A DNA stretch of 64,000 nt from Dryocosmus kuriphilus (taxonomy: Eukaryota; Arthropoda; Insecta; Hymenoptera; Cynipidae). The translations under genes and the position numbers were made by a program. The DNA is taken from the NCBI GenBank assembly GCA_038277395.1, contig CM076189.1:79287421-79351420 (forward strand), given 5' to 3'. The notes below the pieces were generated by a model. The model was not told the origin of the DNA. It did not search any database and saw only the letters and a list, made by a program, of their open reading frames with translations. Positions 44,982 through 53,054 of this stretch are shown piece after piece; position 1 is the first letter of the stretch; every line of letters starts with the position of its first letter.

Positions 44982-45908
44982 TTACATATCTGATTTGTCT
45001 ATCCAGCTGTTGTGTGAACTATCAAAGCCTAACCACTTTACATAGACTTTATTGAAACGTCTCTTGATTACTTTTTCCACAAGGTATACGTCTGGATGCT
45101 TAACTTTGAGAAGTTCCTCTTCATAGAATCCACCAGCGACACTTTGTTCTTGATAGTCCTTGAGCTTGTACGTCACTGGATTGGTAGGTATGACTTGTGT
45201 TACAGTGAATATCTCTGTTGTCCAGTTGGGAGTATATCCTTTTTCAAAGACATGCTTGTGCTTGCTGACTCGAACCCTATCACCAACTTTGAACTTTACT
45301 CTCTTCCTTTTGTGTATACTTCGCAGCTTTTTGAAGCGTTGCAAGAGTTCCTTCTCATCCTCAGCAGTGACATCTCTGGGCTTCATGCCGATTGATCGAT
45401 GTTTTGTATCGTTGTACTTGGAGATGAGAGTGGGTAAAATGTCTATCCACTTGTAGTTACCTCTCAAGCTAAATTGTGGCCACATCTTTTTCTTGAGCGT
45501 GCGATTAAATCGTTCACAGATTGAAGCCTTTAGATTACTGTGTGTTGAGTAGAGATTAATCCTGTATTGCTGCATAAGATTTTTAAACTTCGAATTATAA
45601 AATTCTTTGCCTTTGTCAGTGTGTAAGTTTTTTGGTGTACGACCCTGCTCCAGTACAGATTCCATTGCTGAAGTGACATCTGATCCACTCTTGCTTTCAA
45701 CAGGGACAGCCCAGGCGTACTTGGAGAAAATATCTATTACGGTAAGTAAATACTTGTGACCATTATTCTCGTGGGCATAGGGTAACATTTCAACCAAATC
45801 TGCCTGCCAAGTCTCATTTATACCGCGCATTTGCACACGACGACGTGGATAATTCTTTCTAGCCGGTTTATGCAGTTCCGTGACTACTGCCAGTTTCTCC
45901 TTGTCCAT
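44982..45908 (-). CDS. int: Polinton integrase (retroviral type) with chromodomain
   Basis: Catalyses insertion of the element and makes the 6-bp target duplication. The start at 45908 gives 308 residues. The rve core has TWQADLVEM (first D), NLHTDKGKEF (second D) and ASICERFNRTLK (E), with 33 residues between the last two by my count. A basic SH3-like region follows (KFKVGDRVRVSKHKHVF). The C-terminal chromodomain-like end is YLVEKVIKRRFNKVYVKWLG plus WIDKSDM. The N-terminal zinc-binding HH-CC motif typical of full integrases is not evident here, so the start may be further upstream or the domain short. It overlaps the next gene by 41 nt. Confidence 0.93.
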   Translation of the reverse strand: MDKEKLAVVTELHKPARKNYPRRRVQMRGINETWQADLVEMLPYAHENNGHKYLLTVIDIFSKYAWAVPVESKSGSDVTSAMESVLEQGRTPKNLHTDKGKEFYNSKFKNLMQQYRINLYSTHSNLKASICERFNRTLKKKMWPQFSLRGNYKWIDILPTLISKYNDTKHRSIGMKPRDVTAEDEKELLQRFKKLRSIHKRKRVKFKVGDRVRVSKHKHVFEKGYTPNWTTEIFTVTQVIPTNPVTYKLKDYQEQSVAGGFYEEELLKVKHPDVYLVEKVIKRRFNKVYVKWLGFDSSHNSWIDKSDM

Positions 45909-46296
45909 TCTCGAGGGCGTTTAGTCGAGCGTCCAACTGAGCAATGAGTTCAGCGTTACGAATTGACAAGTCTTGTTGACTATCAGTCTGCAAGTTCTTT
46001 AGTTTCTCGTTGATTGATTCCTCGAGGATACGTATCATCAAATTATTATTGTCAATATCTATTCGCATAGACGATGTGACTTTAAACACTGTACGTATCT
46101 CGCTTTGAATAATGCGCTGTACAATTCCCAAATTGACTGCGTCGTTTTGTTCTTTGGACTCACTAACGTTGCACAATCTCTTGCCATCTACGTCATAATG
46201 ACCGTCGGAGGTGATTTTGAATCCCACACCAGGAGGTCCACGGCTTGCTGCTGCAGCGGTTCGATCCAGGTGACGTCCAAACACATCAATACTCAT
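45868..46296 (-). CDS. Fibre-like Polinton protein (putative)
   Basis: 142 residues. The N-terminal half has RGPPGVGFKITSDGHYDVDG followed by KRLCNVSESKEQNDAVNLG, a pattern like the repeated stalk/connector motif of phage and virus fibre proteins (G-Y-D, K-L-x-NV, NDAVN). The C-terminal half (EESINEKLKNLQ, AQLDARLNALENG) is helical and could form a coiled coil. It may be a trimeric attachment fibre; this is inference from motif shape only. TATATTA lies about 34 nt before a TCAGT initiator upstream of the ATG. Overlaps the integrase ORF. Confidence 0.6.
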   Translation of the reverse strand: MSIDVFGRHLDRTAAAASRGPPGVGFKITSDGHYDVDGKRLCNVSESKEQNDAVNLGIVQRIIQSEIRTVFKVTSSMRIDIDNNNLMIRILEESINEKLKNLQTDSQQDLSIRNAELIAQLDARLNALENGQGETGSSHGTA

Positions 46297-46331
46297 CGTG
46301 ATACTGATGATTTTTTTTTATGTGTACGCTC

Positions 46332-47222
46332 CTAATATATGATTCCGGCTTCCCGTAGTTCCTCAATGATGGACACGATTTCATTGTTGTGACTTTGATT
46401 GCCTGCTGCCTGAGACGCTAAGAGGAGACGAAGACGATCCACTAGTTCGTTAGGGTCATCCCAGTAGACATAGTCAGTATTAACATTTTTCCTTGCTATC
46501 ATATACTGTGGTAGTGAACCTCCACTCGTTGAGGACCGTCTGCGTGATACATTGAACAGTTTCGCAATAAAGTTCTTGTACTTGATACTATTGCCTTTTC
46601 GAACAGATTCAGTTGCACTGTACCGCTTCTTGTGTGCATTTGTAGCAACTAGAATTTCTTTATAATTGCTCAGATCATCAGCACTGATATGTGATTCTTC
46701 AGGAGTCTGTCCAAACAGCAGTTCCAACAAGCCAACAGTTTTCAAGTACTGTTTATCTCCAACGTGGATATATTGACCCTCAAAACTAATGGGTTTCTCG
46801 CCAATCATAATAGCTCCATTACTGAGATTGCGAACACCATAAATCATATCCAAGTACTGCTTTCTCTTTTGACTTAACATCGTCAGAAACTTGTTTGTTA
46901 AATACTCATAATTGACAGATGATACAGTTTCGTCTTCAACCATAGTTTTATCAAGCTCTCCTTCTTCAGCATCAGCTGAGACATAGGAAGCGTTATTCTC
47001 CTCCTCATCTTTTTCCTTTGCAGGTTCATCTTTATTCTTGATTGAAGGACTAGATGTGTCAACCAGTTTTTGCAGTGGCATGACGATTGGCTTAAACGTT
47101 TCACTCATTATCTTTTCAGTGGCTTCTTTACCCATTTTCAGCATTCGATGTTTACGTCGAATTGCCTCACTGGCTTTTGCGATTTGACGGAGCACCTCCT
47201 TCTCTTTGTGAAACTTTGACAT
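46332..47222 (-). CDS. Conserved Polinton protein of unknown function
   Basis: Start chosen at 47222 (MSKFHKEKEVLRQI), not at the upstream ATG 47270, because that ATG lies between the TATA box (TATAAATA near 47284) and a TCATT initiator. 296 residues. The N-terminal basic helical region (ASEAIRRKHRMLKMGKEATE) is followed by an acidic linker, a central part with EKPISFEGQYIHVGDKQYLK, and a C-terminal part with YWDDPNELVDRL and IVSIIEELREAGIIY. A truncated relative lies at 7271-7743. Packed between the ATPase and the fibre-like gene, so a virion or morphogenesis role is likely but unproven. Confidence 0.8.
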   Translation of the reverse strand: MSKFHKEKEVLRQIAKASEAIRRKHRMLKMGKEATEKIMSETFKPIVMPLQKLVDTSSPSIKNKDEPAKEKDEEENNASYVSADAEEGELDKTMVEDETVSSVNYEYLTNKFLTMLSQKRKQYLDMIYGVRNLSNGAIMIGEKPISFEGQYIHVGDKQYLKTVGLLELLFGQTPEESHISADDLSNYKEILVATNAHKKRYSATESVRKGNSIKYKNFIAKLFNVSRRRSSTSGGSLPQYMIARKNVNTDYVYWDDPNELVDRLRLLLASQAAGNQSHNNEIVSIIEELREAGIIY

Positions 47223-47279
47223 GTTGATGTGTTCGCGGTTCAATCTATAATGAAATAATTTCCACAGCATAACTCGTAT

Positions 47280-47972
47280 TTATAGAGAGATAAAACAGTC
47301 AAATCCTTTTCGGTATCTGCCATCCTTGAGCTCACTGTCCTTGTCAATGACAGCAAATCCATACTTGTCTGTATTCCAACATGCCGAACATAAGTCTCGA
47401 AATTGAGAATAACTCATGTCAGTGTTCACATGATCGTCATACACATGTCTCAAATTCGTCTCATCCTGCTTGAAAAGTATCAACAGATTGACATTGTCTC
47501 GCACCAAATGTTTAGGAACTCGAGCATATGTTTGACATAAGTAAAAACTGTCAACATGCGCATGTCTACCCATGCAAAAGAAGGCTCTAATGTTGTCCTG
47601 TTTCTCACAGGCTACATCATCAAATACAATTATAGAGTTTGGTTGAGCTTTACTTGGTGATATTACTTCTTCATGCACACTGAAGGGAAAATACTCAACA
47701 CCATCTACATTATTTAACACCCGTTCCAGGAATCGATACTTTGGCTGTTTCAGGGATTTCGAGTAGACGTAGACATTGGCAAATTTCAATCCATTTGGGT
47801 GTAAGATTAGAGCGAGTAATGTATTTGTCTTGCCACAATTTGACGGTCCAAAAAAGACTGCACGAATGCTGTCTGGCAGTAGACTGCCATGACGTTTTAC
47901 CCTCTTCTCTGATTGGACGAGGGAATCAAAGTTATCGACCGGAAGCTTAATAGGTTGTTTCTTGAACCGCAT
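47280..47972 (-). CDS. atp: Polinton packaging ATPase (FtsK/HerA type)
   Basis: 230 residues. Walker A is FFGPSNCGKTNTLLALI, Walker B is NSIIVFDDVACEKQD, and an arginine-rich part follows (RAFFCMGRHAHVDSF, LCQTYARVPKHLVRDNVNLL). This belongs to the A32-like genome-packaging ATPases of Polintons and related viruses, which pump DNA into the capsid. Divergent from the PLA2-like gene, with only 75 bp between the two ATGs. Intact. Confidence 0.93.
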   Translation of the reverse strand: MRFKKQPIKLPVDNFDSLVQSEKRVKRHGSLLPDSIRAVFFGPSNCGKTNTLLALILHPNGLKFANVYVYSKSLKQPKYRFLERVLNNVDGVEYFPFSVHEEVISPSKAQPNSIIVFDDVACEKQDNIRAFFCMGRHAHVDSFYLCQTYARVPKHLVRDNVNLLILFKQDETNLRHVYDDHVNTDMSYSQFRDLCSACWNTDKYGFAVIDKDSELKDGRYRKGFDCFISL

Positions 47973-47983
47973 CTTGTCTTCGA

Positions 47984-48031
47984 CTGTCGTAAAATCTATA
48001 AATACAGTGCTTTTATAGCTTTCAGGTCAGT
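47984..48031. promoter_or_regulatory. Interdigitated bidirectional promoter, ATPase / PLA2-like gene
   Basis: Plus strand: TATAAATA 47997-48004, TCAGT 48027-48031. Minus strand: TATAAAAG 48017-48010 and an ACAGT initiator with its A near 47985. Each TATA box sits inside the other promoter's span, and each is about 32 nt from its initiator. Confidence 0.65.
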
Positions 48032-48047
48032 TGCGTGCTAACCTCCA

Positions 48048-48836
48048 ATGATTGTGCATCGAGGTAAAGGCTTAGTCAATCGACTCATCAACAATTTACC
48101 GTTTGAGTTGCATTTACCTGGCTATCAATACTGCATTCCAGGTACTAAGCTAGTCAAACGACTTGCTAGAGACGATCCCGGTATCAATCCTCTAGACGCA
48201 GCGTGTAAAGAACACGATATTGCATATTCACGTAATCGTGAGAACGTTGAAGCGAGACACTCTGCATATCGTGTACTTGCGAGTAAAGCGTGGCAGCGAG
48301 TATTTGCCAGAGACGCTAGATTTGGCGAGAAAGCGGCAGCACTGACAATAACGAACGTAATGAATGCTAAAGCAAGACTCGGTATGGGTTTGAAGAGGTG
48401 TTCAAAGCAGAGAAAGAAGAAGAAGAAGAAGAAGGAAGTACTAGGATTTAGAAAGATTGTGAATGCAGCTAAGAAAGCAATGATGAGAAGTAGTGATGCA
48501 AAAGTGGTCATCAAGTCTGCAATCAGAGGTGCACACGAAGCTGTCAAAGGTGCGCAAGTGACAAATCCGCGTGTTCTACCAATACCGTCGAAAGTCGGTG
48601 GTGTTTTGCCACTGATTCCCATATTTGCTGGACTCAGTGCACTTGGAGCTCTTACTGGTGGAGCAGCTGGTGTAGCCAAGGCTGTAAACGATGCTAACGC
48701 AGCTAAGCAACAACTCGCAGAGGCTCAACGTCATAACAAGTCAATGGAGGCTATTGTTCTAGGAAAGGGTTTACACCTGAAACTATACAGGAAAGGACTG
48801 GGACTTCATCTGAGGCCAGCGTCAAAAAACTTGTAG
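48048..48836 (+). CDS. PLA2-like (parvovirus VP1-type) Polinton protein
   Basis: 262 residues. Residues about 20-65 hold a phospholipase A2-like fold: YQYCIPGTKLVKRL, corresponding to the calcium-binding loop, and ACKEHDIAYS with the His-Asp active pair. Such domains help virus particles leave endosomes in parvoviruses. Then a lysine-rich stretch (about 120-130), a hydrophobic Gly/Ala segment (PLIPIFAGLSALGALTGG) that could insert in membranes, and two similar Gly-Leu motifs at the end (GKGLHLKLYRKGLGLHLRP). KVGGVLP and VLGKGLH resemble adenain cleavage sites. The leader is only about 19 nt. It ends in the slippery sequence described in the findings. Confidence 0.85.
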   Translation: MIVHRGKGLVNRLINNLPFELHLPGYQYCIPGTKLVKRLARDDPGINPLDAACKEHDIAYSRNRENVEARHSAYRVLASKAWQRVFARDARFGEKAAALTITNVMNAKARLGMGLKRCSKQRKKKKKKKEVLGFRKIVNAAKKAMMRSSDAKVVIKSAIRGAHEAVKGAQVTNPRVLPIPSKVGGVLPLIPIFAGLSALGALTGGAAGVAKAVNDANAAKQQLAEAQRHNKSMEAIVLGKGLHLKLYRKGLGLHLRPASKNL

Positions 48837-49237
48837 TGAAGCTACCACATCGTGCACTCACTGATGCCGATCTGTTGAAATATGCTAAAGCTATAAAAAT
48901 TCCACATTTTCGTGGAGTGTTTATGCGTAATGAGCTACCAGTGCGTGGTCCCCGTCAAACTGAGTCAGCTATTGTAAATCTTGACGACAGTCACGGCCCT
49001 GGTACCCATTGGGTAACATATAGAAAGATCGGTAATAATATTCTATACCTTGATAGTTTCGGTAATCTTCGTCCACCATCGGATCTTGTCGATTACCTCG
49101 GTGTTGGTAGCGTAATAGAGTACAATTATGATAGATATCAGGACTATGACAGTGTTGAGTGTGGACACTTGTGTTTAAAATTTTTGTGTAAACAGCTGTA
49201 TGTAAGTGACAAATACTGTCTATATAAGAGAGTGTGA
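48836..49237 (+). CDS. pro: Adenain-like cysteine protease
   Basis: C5-type maturation protease. HW pair in GTHWVTYRKIG (His), LYLDSFGNLRPP (Asp), and VECGHLCLKF (Cys); the oxyanion Gln region is degenerate or at ARG-side positions I cannot fix. The conserved N-terminal reading (ALTDADLLKYAKAIKIPHFR) lies before the first ATG (48923), and the frame opens one nucleotide back from the end of the PLA2-like ORF. It is therefore expressed either by -1 frameshifting from that ORF, from the GTG at 48836, or as a shorter protein from 48923. Its end overlaps the promoter of the next gene. Confidence 0.87.
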   Translation: MKLPHRALTDADLLKYAKAIKIPHFRGVFMRNELPVRGPRQTESAIVNLDDSHGPGTHWVTYRKIGNNILYLDSFGNLRPPSDLVDYLGVGSVIEYNYDRYQDYDSVECGHLCLKFLCKQLYVSDKYCLYKRV

Positions 49238-49256
49238 TGTACTGATTAGTGACAGT
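49221..49256 (+). promoter_or_regulatory. Core promoter of the penton-like gene
   Basis: TATATAAG at 49221-49228 lies in the last codons of the protease. ACAGT with its A at 49254 is about 33 nt downstream. It supports ATG 49275 as the start of the next protein. Confidence 0.6.
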
Positions 49257-49274
49257 AGAGAGAAGTACACCATC

Positions 49275-49964
49275 ATGAACGAATCATTTACTCTCACCAT
49301 AACGGGAAACTCTTCTGTGCTCGAGGCAGAGTATTTCCCACCGATAGAACTCTCTCCACACAAGAACCACGCTCTTGGTCTCGTCGAATTGCTCACATTC
49401 AATGCGATTCCTAACGTTGACGCTGGAAAGAATACAATCAAGGTCGGTCAAAGGAAAGTTGTTATACCCACTGGCAGCTATGAGATTGAAGACATTGAGA
49501 GATATGTTCAGAAGATTCTAGCGAGTGACGACATTACAATAAACATCAAGCCAAATAATAACACACTGCGCAGTGTGATAAAGTGTGATCATGAAGTGGA
49601 CTTTCAACCAGTGGATTCGATTGGACGTTTGTTGGGTTTCGCACCTCGTGTTCTTGAGGCCAATAAGACTCATACTTCTGATCTACCTGTGGCTATTCTC
49701 AAAGTGAACGCACTACGAGTTGAGTGTAATGTCACAACAGGAGCCTACATAAACGAGCGCAAAGTGCACACGATTCACGAATTCTTTCCTGTTTTTCCAC
49801 CAGGATATAAGATTGCGGAAGTGCCGTCACACGTCATTTATCTGCCAATCGCCGTGAAGACAATACATCAAATTCAGCTCCGCATTGTTGATCAAGACGG
49901 AGACTTGGTGAATTTTCGAGGAGAGATTAGAACAATACGACTACACGTCAAATCATCATCGTAA
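49275..49964 (+). CDS. Minor capsid (penton-like) protein
   Basis: 229 residues from ATG 49275 (MNESFTLTITGNSSVLEAEY); the reading frame extends upstream, but the promoter position decides this start. The sequence FPPIELSPHKNHALGLVELL followed by IPNVDAGKNTIKVG and the end VDQDGDLVNFRGEI is typical of the single jelly-roll minor capsid protein of Polintons, which occupies capsid vertices. Intact. Sits between protease and major capsid protein, as usual. Confidence 0.88.
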   Translation: MNESFTLTITGNSSVLEAEYFPPIELSPHKNHALGLVELLTFNAIPNVDAGKNTIKVGQRKVVIPTGSYEIEDIERYVQKILASDDITINIKPNNNTLRSVIKCDHEVDFQPVDSIGRLLGFAPRVLEANKTHTSDLPVAILKVNALRVECNVTTGAYINERKVHTIHEFFPVFPPGYKIAEVPSHVIYLPIAVKTIHQIQLRIVDQDGDLVNFRGEIRTIRLHVKSSS

Positions 49965-50005
49965 TAATAATAATAATGGGTATTGTGTACAATCGCAAAG
50001 GAGTC

Positions 50006-50041
50006 TATATAAGCGAGACAAGATGCCAGACACAGGTCAGT
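50006..50041 (+). promoter_or_regulatory. Core promoter of the major capsid protein gene
   Basis: TATATAAG 50006-50013 and TCAGT 50037-50041, 33 nt apart. The ATG at 50023 falls before the initiator, so the small ORF starting there is not expected in the mRNA. Confidence 0.7.
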
Positions 50042-50167
50042 TCTCAGTCAGCACGCAAAGCGCTAACACCTCAGAACGTGCTCCTTCTGAAACAACTAGG
50101 CCTCAAAGTCAAAGAAAGAAATTGAAAATATTTATCATCTCCAGCTGTTGCAACAGAGAAAAAGAAA

Positions 50168-51406
50168 ATGGAAGAAATATTAAACATTCAAGCACCAGTG
50201 ACATTTGACGAGTCCATATCCCACTATGAGATTCATGCACATCAACCTTATGCCTCATCGTCATTCAACAACAGTGATGAAATTCGAATCACTGTCCAGC
50301 ATCAAGATTTGTGTATACTACCCAGTAAGAGTTCACTGCACGTGTACGGAAGACTGACTAGGGATGATGATGTAGCCAGAAATGTTACTGCGACAAATTT
50401 AGTGAACAATGCAATCTCCTTTCTTTTTGATGAAGTTCGCTATGAACTCAATGGTATTGAGATTGATCGTTGCAAAAATGTCGGTCTCACCAGCACCATG
50501 AAAGGCTACGTCTCTCTCACTCCTGGAAAAAGTCATCTTATGGAGAATGCAGGATGGCTAGGCATCCCGGAAGGTACAGGACGTCTTACCAATGAGGATG
50601 GATATTTTGATGTTACTATACCACTCAGTATGATCCTAGGATTTGCTGAAGACTATCAAAAAATTGTTGTAAATGCAAAGCATGAACTTATCCTGACAAG
50701 ATCACGCAGTGACTTGAACGCCATCATTCAACAACGACAAGATCCTGGAAACGAAGAACAATTTAGGATCTCGATTCAGAAAGTGGAGTGGATGATACCG
50801 TATGTGATGGCTTCGGATCAGCAGAAGATACAGTTGCTAAACTTTATTGAAAAGGACCCTCTGACCACGATGACTTTTCGCTCATGGGAATTGTATGAGT
50901 ACCCCCTGCTCCCCACCACCTCAAGGCACATATGGACTGTGAAAACGTCAACTCAATTGGAGAAACCACGTTACGTTATATTGGGTTTTCAGACAGGCCG
51001 AAAGGATAGGCGAACAAGATATGCTAATCGTTTCGACCACTGCAATTTAAGCAATGTCAAGGTGTTTCTCAATTCACAGTACTATCCGTACGGCAATCTG
51101 AACCTGAACATTAATCACAATCAGTTTGCACTACTGTATGAGATGTATGCAAATTTTCAGGCAGCATACTATAGCAAAGAGTCTGAACCAATGTTGAAGA
51201 AAAACGATTTCAGAGAACACGCTCCTCTGGCTGTTATCGATTGCTCAAAACAAAATGAGTTTCTCAAACAGACCTCAGTGGACGTTCGTCTGGAATTTGA
51301 ATCTGGAGACAATTTTCCCGCTGAAACTTCAGCCTACTGCCTCATCATACACGATCGTCTTATTCAATACCAACCTCTCAGTGGCAGCGTAAAAAAATTC
51401 AATTAA
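50168..51406 (+). CDS. mcp: Major capsid protein (double jelly-roll)
   Basis: 412 residues from ATG 50168. Motifs seen in Polinton major capsid proteins: SSSFNNSDEIRITVQHQDLC, SLHVYGRL, FLFDEVRYELNGIEIDRCKN near the N-terminus, and VIDCSKQNEF and VDVRLEFESG near the end. It would form the hexons of an icosahedral particle. Intact, with no stop or shift. The leader from the predicted start is about 130 nt. Confidence 0.92.
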   Translation: MEEILNIQAPVTFDESISHYEIHAHQPYASSSFNNSDEIRITVQHQDLCILPSKSSLHVYGRLTRDDDVARNVTATNLVNNAISFLFDEVRYELNGIEIDRCKNVGLTSTMKGYVSLTPGKSHLMENAGWLGIPEGTGRLTNEDGYFDVTIPLSMILGFAEDYQKIVVNAKHELILTRSRSDLNAIIQQRQDPGNEEQFRISIQKVEWMIPYVMASDQQKIQLLNFIEKDPLTTMTFRSWELYEYPLLPTTSRHIWTVKTSTQLEKPRYVILGFQTGRKDRRTRYANRFDHCNLSNVKVFLNSQYYPYGNLNLNINHNQFALLYEMYANFQAAYYSKESEPMLKKNDFREHAPLAVIDCSKQNEFLKQTSVDVRLEFESGDNFPAETSAYCLIIHDRLIQYQPLSGSVKKFN

Positions 51407-51422
51407 GTGGTAGGTTGAATGT

Positions 51423-51480
51423 CAGCAGTGGTGGGGGTAATTCCAGCAGTGGTGGGGGTAATGCCAGCCGTGGTGGGGAG
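51423..51480 (+). repeat. 21-bp G-rich direct repeats upstream of the last Polinton gene
   Basis: Nearly three copies of CAGCAGTGGTGGGGGTAAT-type units directly before the TATA box at 51486. A possible upstream promoter element. Confidence 0.6.
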
Positions 51481-51485
51481 AAAGT

Positions 51486-51520
51486 TATAAAAGAGCTGAT
51501 TTCAGTAAGCAGAATTCATT
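51486..51520 (+). promoter_or_regulatory. Core promoter of the last Polinton gene
   Basis: TATAAAAG 51486-51493 and TCATT 51516-51520, 32 nt from T to initiator A. The leader is about 12 nt. Confidence 0.6.
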
Positions 51521-51530
51521 TTTCATCGAA

Positions 51531-52166
51531 ATGGAGTTCATAGTGGACGTGCAAGGCTTCAAGAAGCCCATTAACCAGTTTTTCTTCAAGGAGTTGGCTG
51601 TAGTTTCTCTCCAGGAAGACTCTCAACCTGTGGTTTATCTATTTGAGCCTCCGTGCTACTGGCATGTGTTGCCAGCTCGCTGCAAGAGTGAAAATTTTTT
51701 GTGGCTGACGCACAATTATCATGGTCTCGAATGGAGTGCTGGTGACATACCCTACGAAGAAGTGAGGCACATAATTCGAGAAAGACTGCGTGGTGCCAAT
51801 GCAGTCTATGTTAAAGGATTGGAAAAGAAGAGGTGGATGGAGCAGTTTCTGAAAAATGTATATAATCTCGAAGATTTGGATTGTCCTTCACTCCACAAAT
51901 TGCACCCTTCGGTTTGCATGAGATGTAATCACCATACTCAGTGCTGGTATGAAAATTGTGCAGTTCGAAATGCTCTTGCTCTCAGGAACTGGTTCTTGAC
52001 TCCTCGTGATAAGCCTACTATTAGACATTACACTCCAAGTAAAATCGACGATGATGATGATGATGATGATTGTGTGAAAGATGATGAGATGAAAGATCTT
52101 GATGATGATGATCTTCATACCTCAAACATTTTATCGCTTACCGGTTGTGAATTTATGTACTCTTAA
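51531..52166 (+). CDS. Polinton accessory protein, RNase H-fold-like (tentative)
   Basis: 211 residues. The N-terminus EFIVDVQGFKKPINQFFFKE is followed by LAVVSL, PPCYWHVLP, LTHNYHGLEWSAGDIPY and VYVKGLEKKRWMEQFL. This layout (D near the start, a strand, then VKG-K-W) recalls DEDD exonuclease-like proteins often found in insect Mavericks, but the first motif is DVQ rather than DXE, so catalysis is doubtful. A Cys/His cluster (CMRCNHHTQCWYENCAVRN) and an Asp run (DDDDDDDD) follow. An AATAAA lies at 52241-52246. Function unknown; a nucleic-acid role is a guess. Confidence 0.55.
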   Translation: MEFIVDVQGFKKPINQFFFKELAVVSLQEDSQPVVYLFEPPCYWHVLPARCKSENFLWLTHNYHGLEWSAGDIPYEEVRHIIRERLRGANAVYVKGLEKKRWMEQFLKNVYNLEDLDCPSLHKLHPSVCMRCNHHTQCWYENCAVRNALALRNWFLTPRDKPTIRHYTPSKIDDDDDDDDCVKDDEMKDLDDDDLHTSNILSLTGCEFMYS

Positions 52167-52533
52167 AAAAGCGTTTTATTCTCCTATGTGTAAATAGGTT
52201 AAGATTCTACGTTGTATTCTTAGCTTAAGGTTTTTGTTTTAATAAACAGACAAAAAGTTTATATATAAAGAATTTTTAACTTTTATTTTAACCCTATTAA
52301 ATTAGTTTTCTTAATTTATGGATAAGTTGTACATTTTCCGCTTCGTTCCTTCAAACAACAACGATGGATTTCACACTCTACTGCGATTTACAGGTAAGTA
52401 TTTTATTAACTCTTTACCTTCATGTCGAAAAAAAATTACATATTGAAACTTGTCGGTGCTTGTCGAAACTTGTCGAGTTCTCGGGAATCCCCATAATACG
52501 TCACCTACAGTATGTGTAGGAGAGAGAGAGATG

Positions 52534-53054
52534 TAAATTCCATTACACAACCTTGACTGCATTTCTACTTGCTTATGGGTGAGAGAGAGAAGGGGTAAGG
52601 GTGGTAATTTCATGTCTCTAGATATTGCGTACTAAAGTAAGCTTAGCACGGACATGAACCGCGTCAATTCTCGAGGTATATAGTCTGGAACAGAACCCTA
52701 CCGTACGGACTAACGTTACATAGCTTATTTCATAAGTGACAGATTTCTACCTTACCGACTGATGGTAACAAACTGCCACAGATTTCTACCTTACCGACTG
52801 ATGGTAACAAACTGCCACAGATTTCTATCTTACCGACTGATGGTAACAAAGCGCCACAGATTTCTACCTTACCGACTGATGGTAACAAACTGCCATGTTT
52901 CTAATAGATCCAGAAACCCTACCTTACCGACCGAAGGTAATACCGACTTCGATACTTAGCGTGGCCACAAACCACTGAGGGAGTAGTGGCGCCATCTGTC
53001 GGAGACAGCACGAATCTTGTCGTGGTGCGCCCGGACATACACTGCTATACTACT
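52534..53054. repeat. Right terminal inverted repeat of the Polinton
   Basis: Reverse-complement partner of the left arm. Between about 52741 and 52896 it has four copies of a 39-bp unit containing TTACCGACTGATGGTAACAA. Confidence 0.9.

Larger units (their letters stand above)
38341..53054. mobile_element. Polinton/Maverick element, near complete
   Basis: Starts AGTAGTATAGCAGTGTACGT and ends, in reverse complement, AGTAGTATAGCAGTGTATGT, with an exact 6-bp duplication CGTGTT (38335-38340 and 53055-53060). It is 14,714 bp, with roughly 515-bp inverted repeats. Gene set: polymerase, integrase, ATPase, protease, two capsid proteins and accessory genes. Removal rejoins the LINE reading as VAQACLREIEDKERRGN. 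Polintons are self-synthesising DNA transposons related to adenovirus-like and virophage-like viruses. The polymerase is broken, the other ORFs are open. Confidence 0.97.

Noticed and set aside
50023..50208. Small ORF overlapping the major capsid start
   Set aside because: Its ATG lies upstream of the predicted initiator (50039), and its composition is not protein-like.
38741..52700. CRISPR-like arrays in the Polinton (39-, 71- and 12-bp repeats)
   Set aside because: Repeats are directly adjacent or diverged, with no unique spacers and no cas genes.
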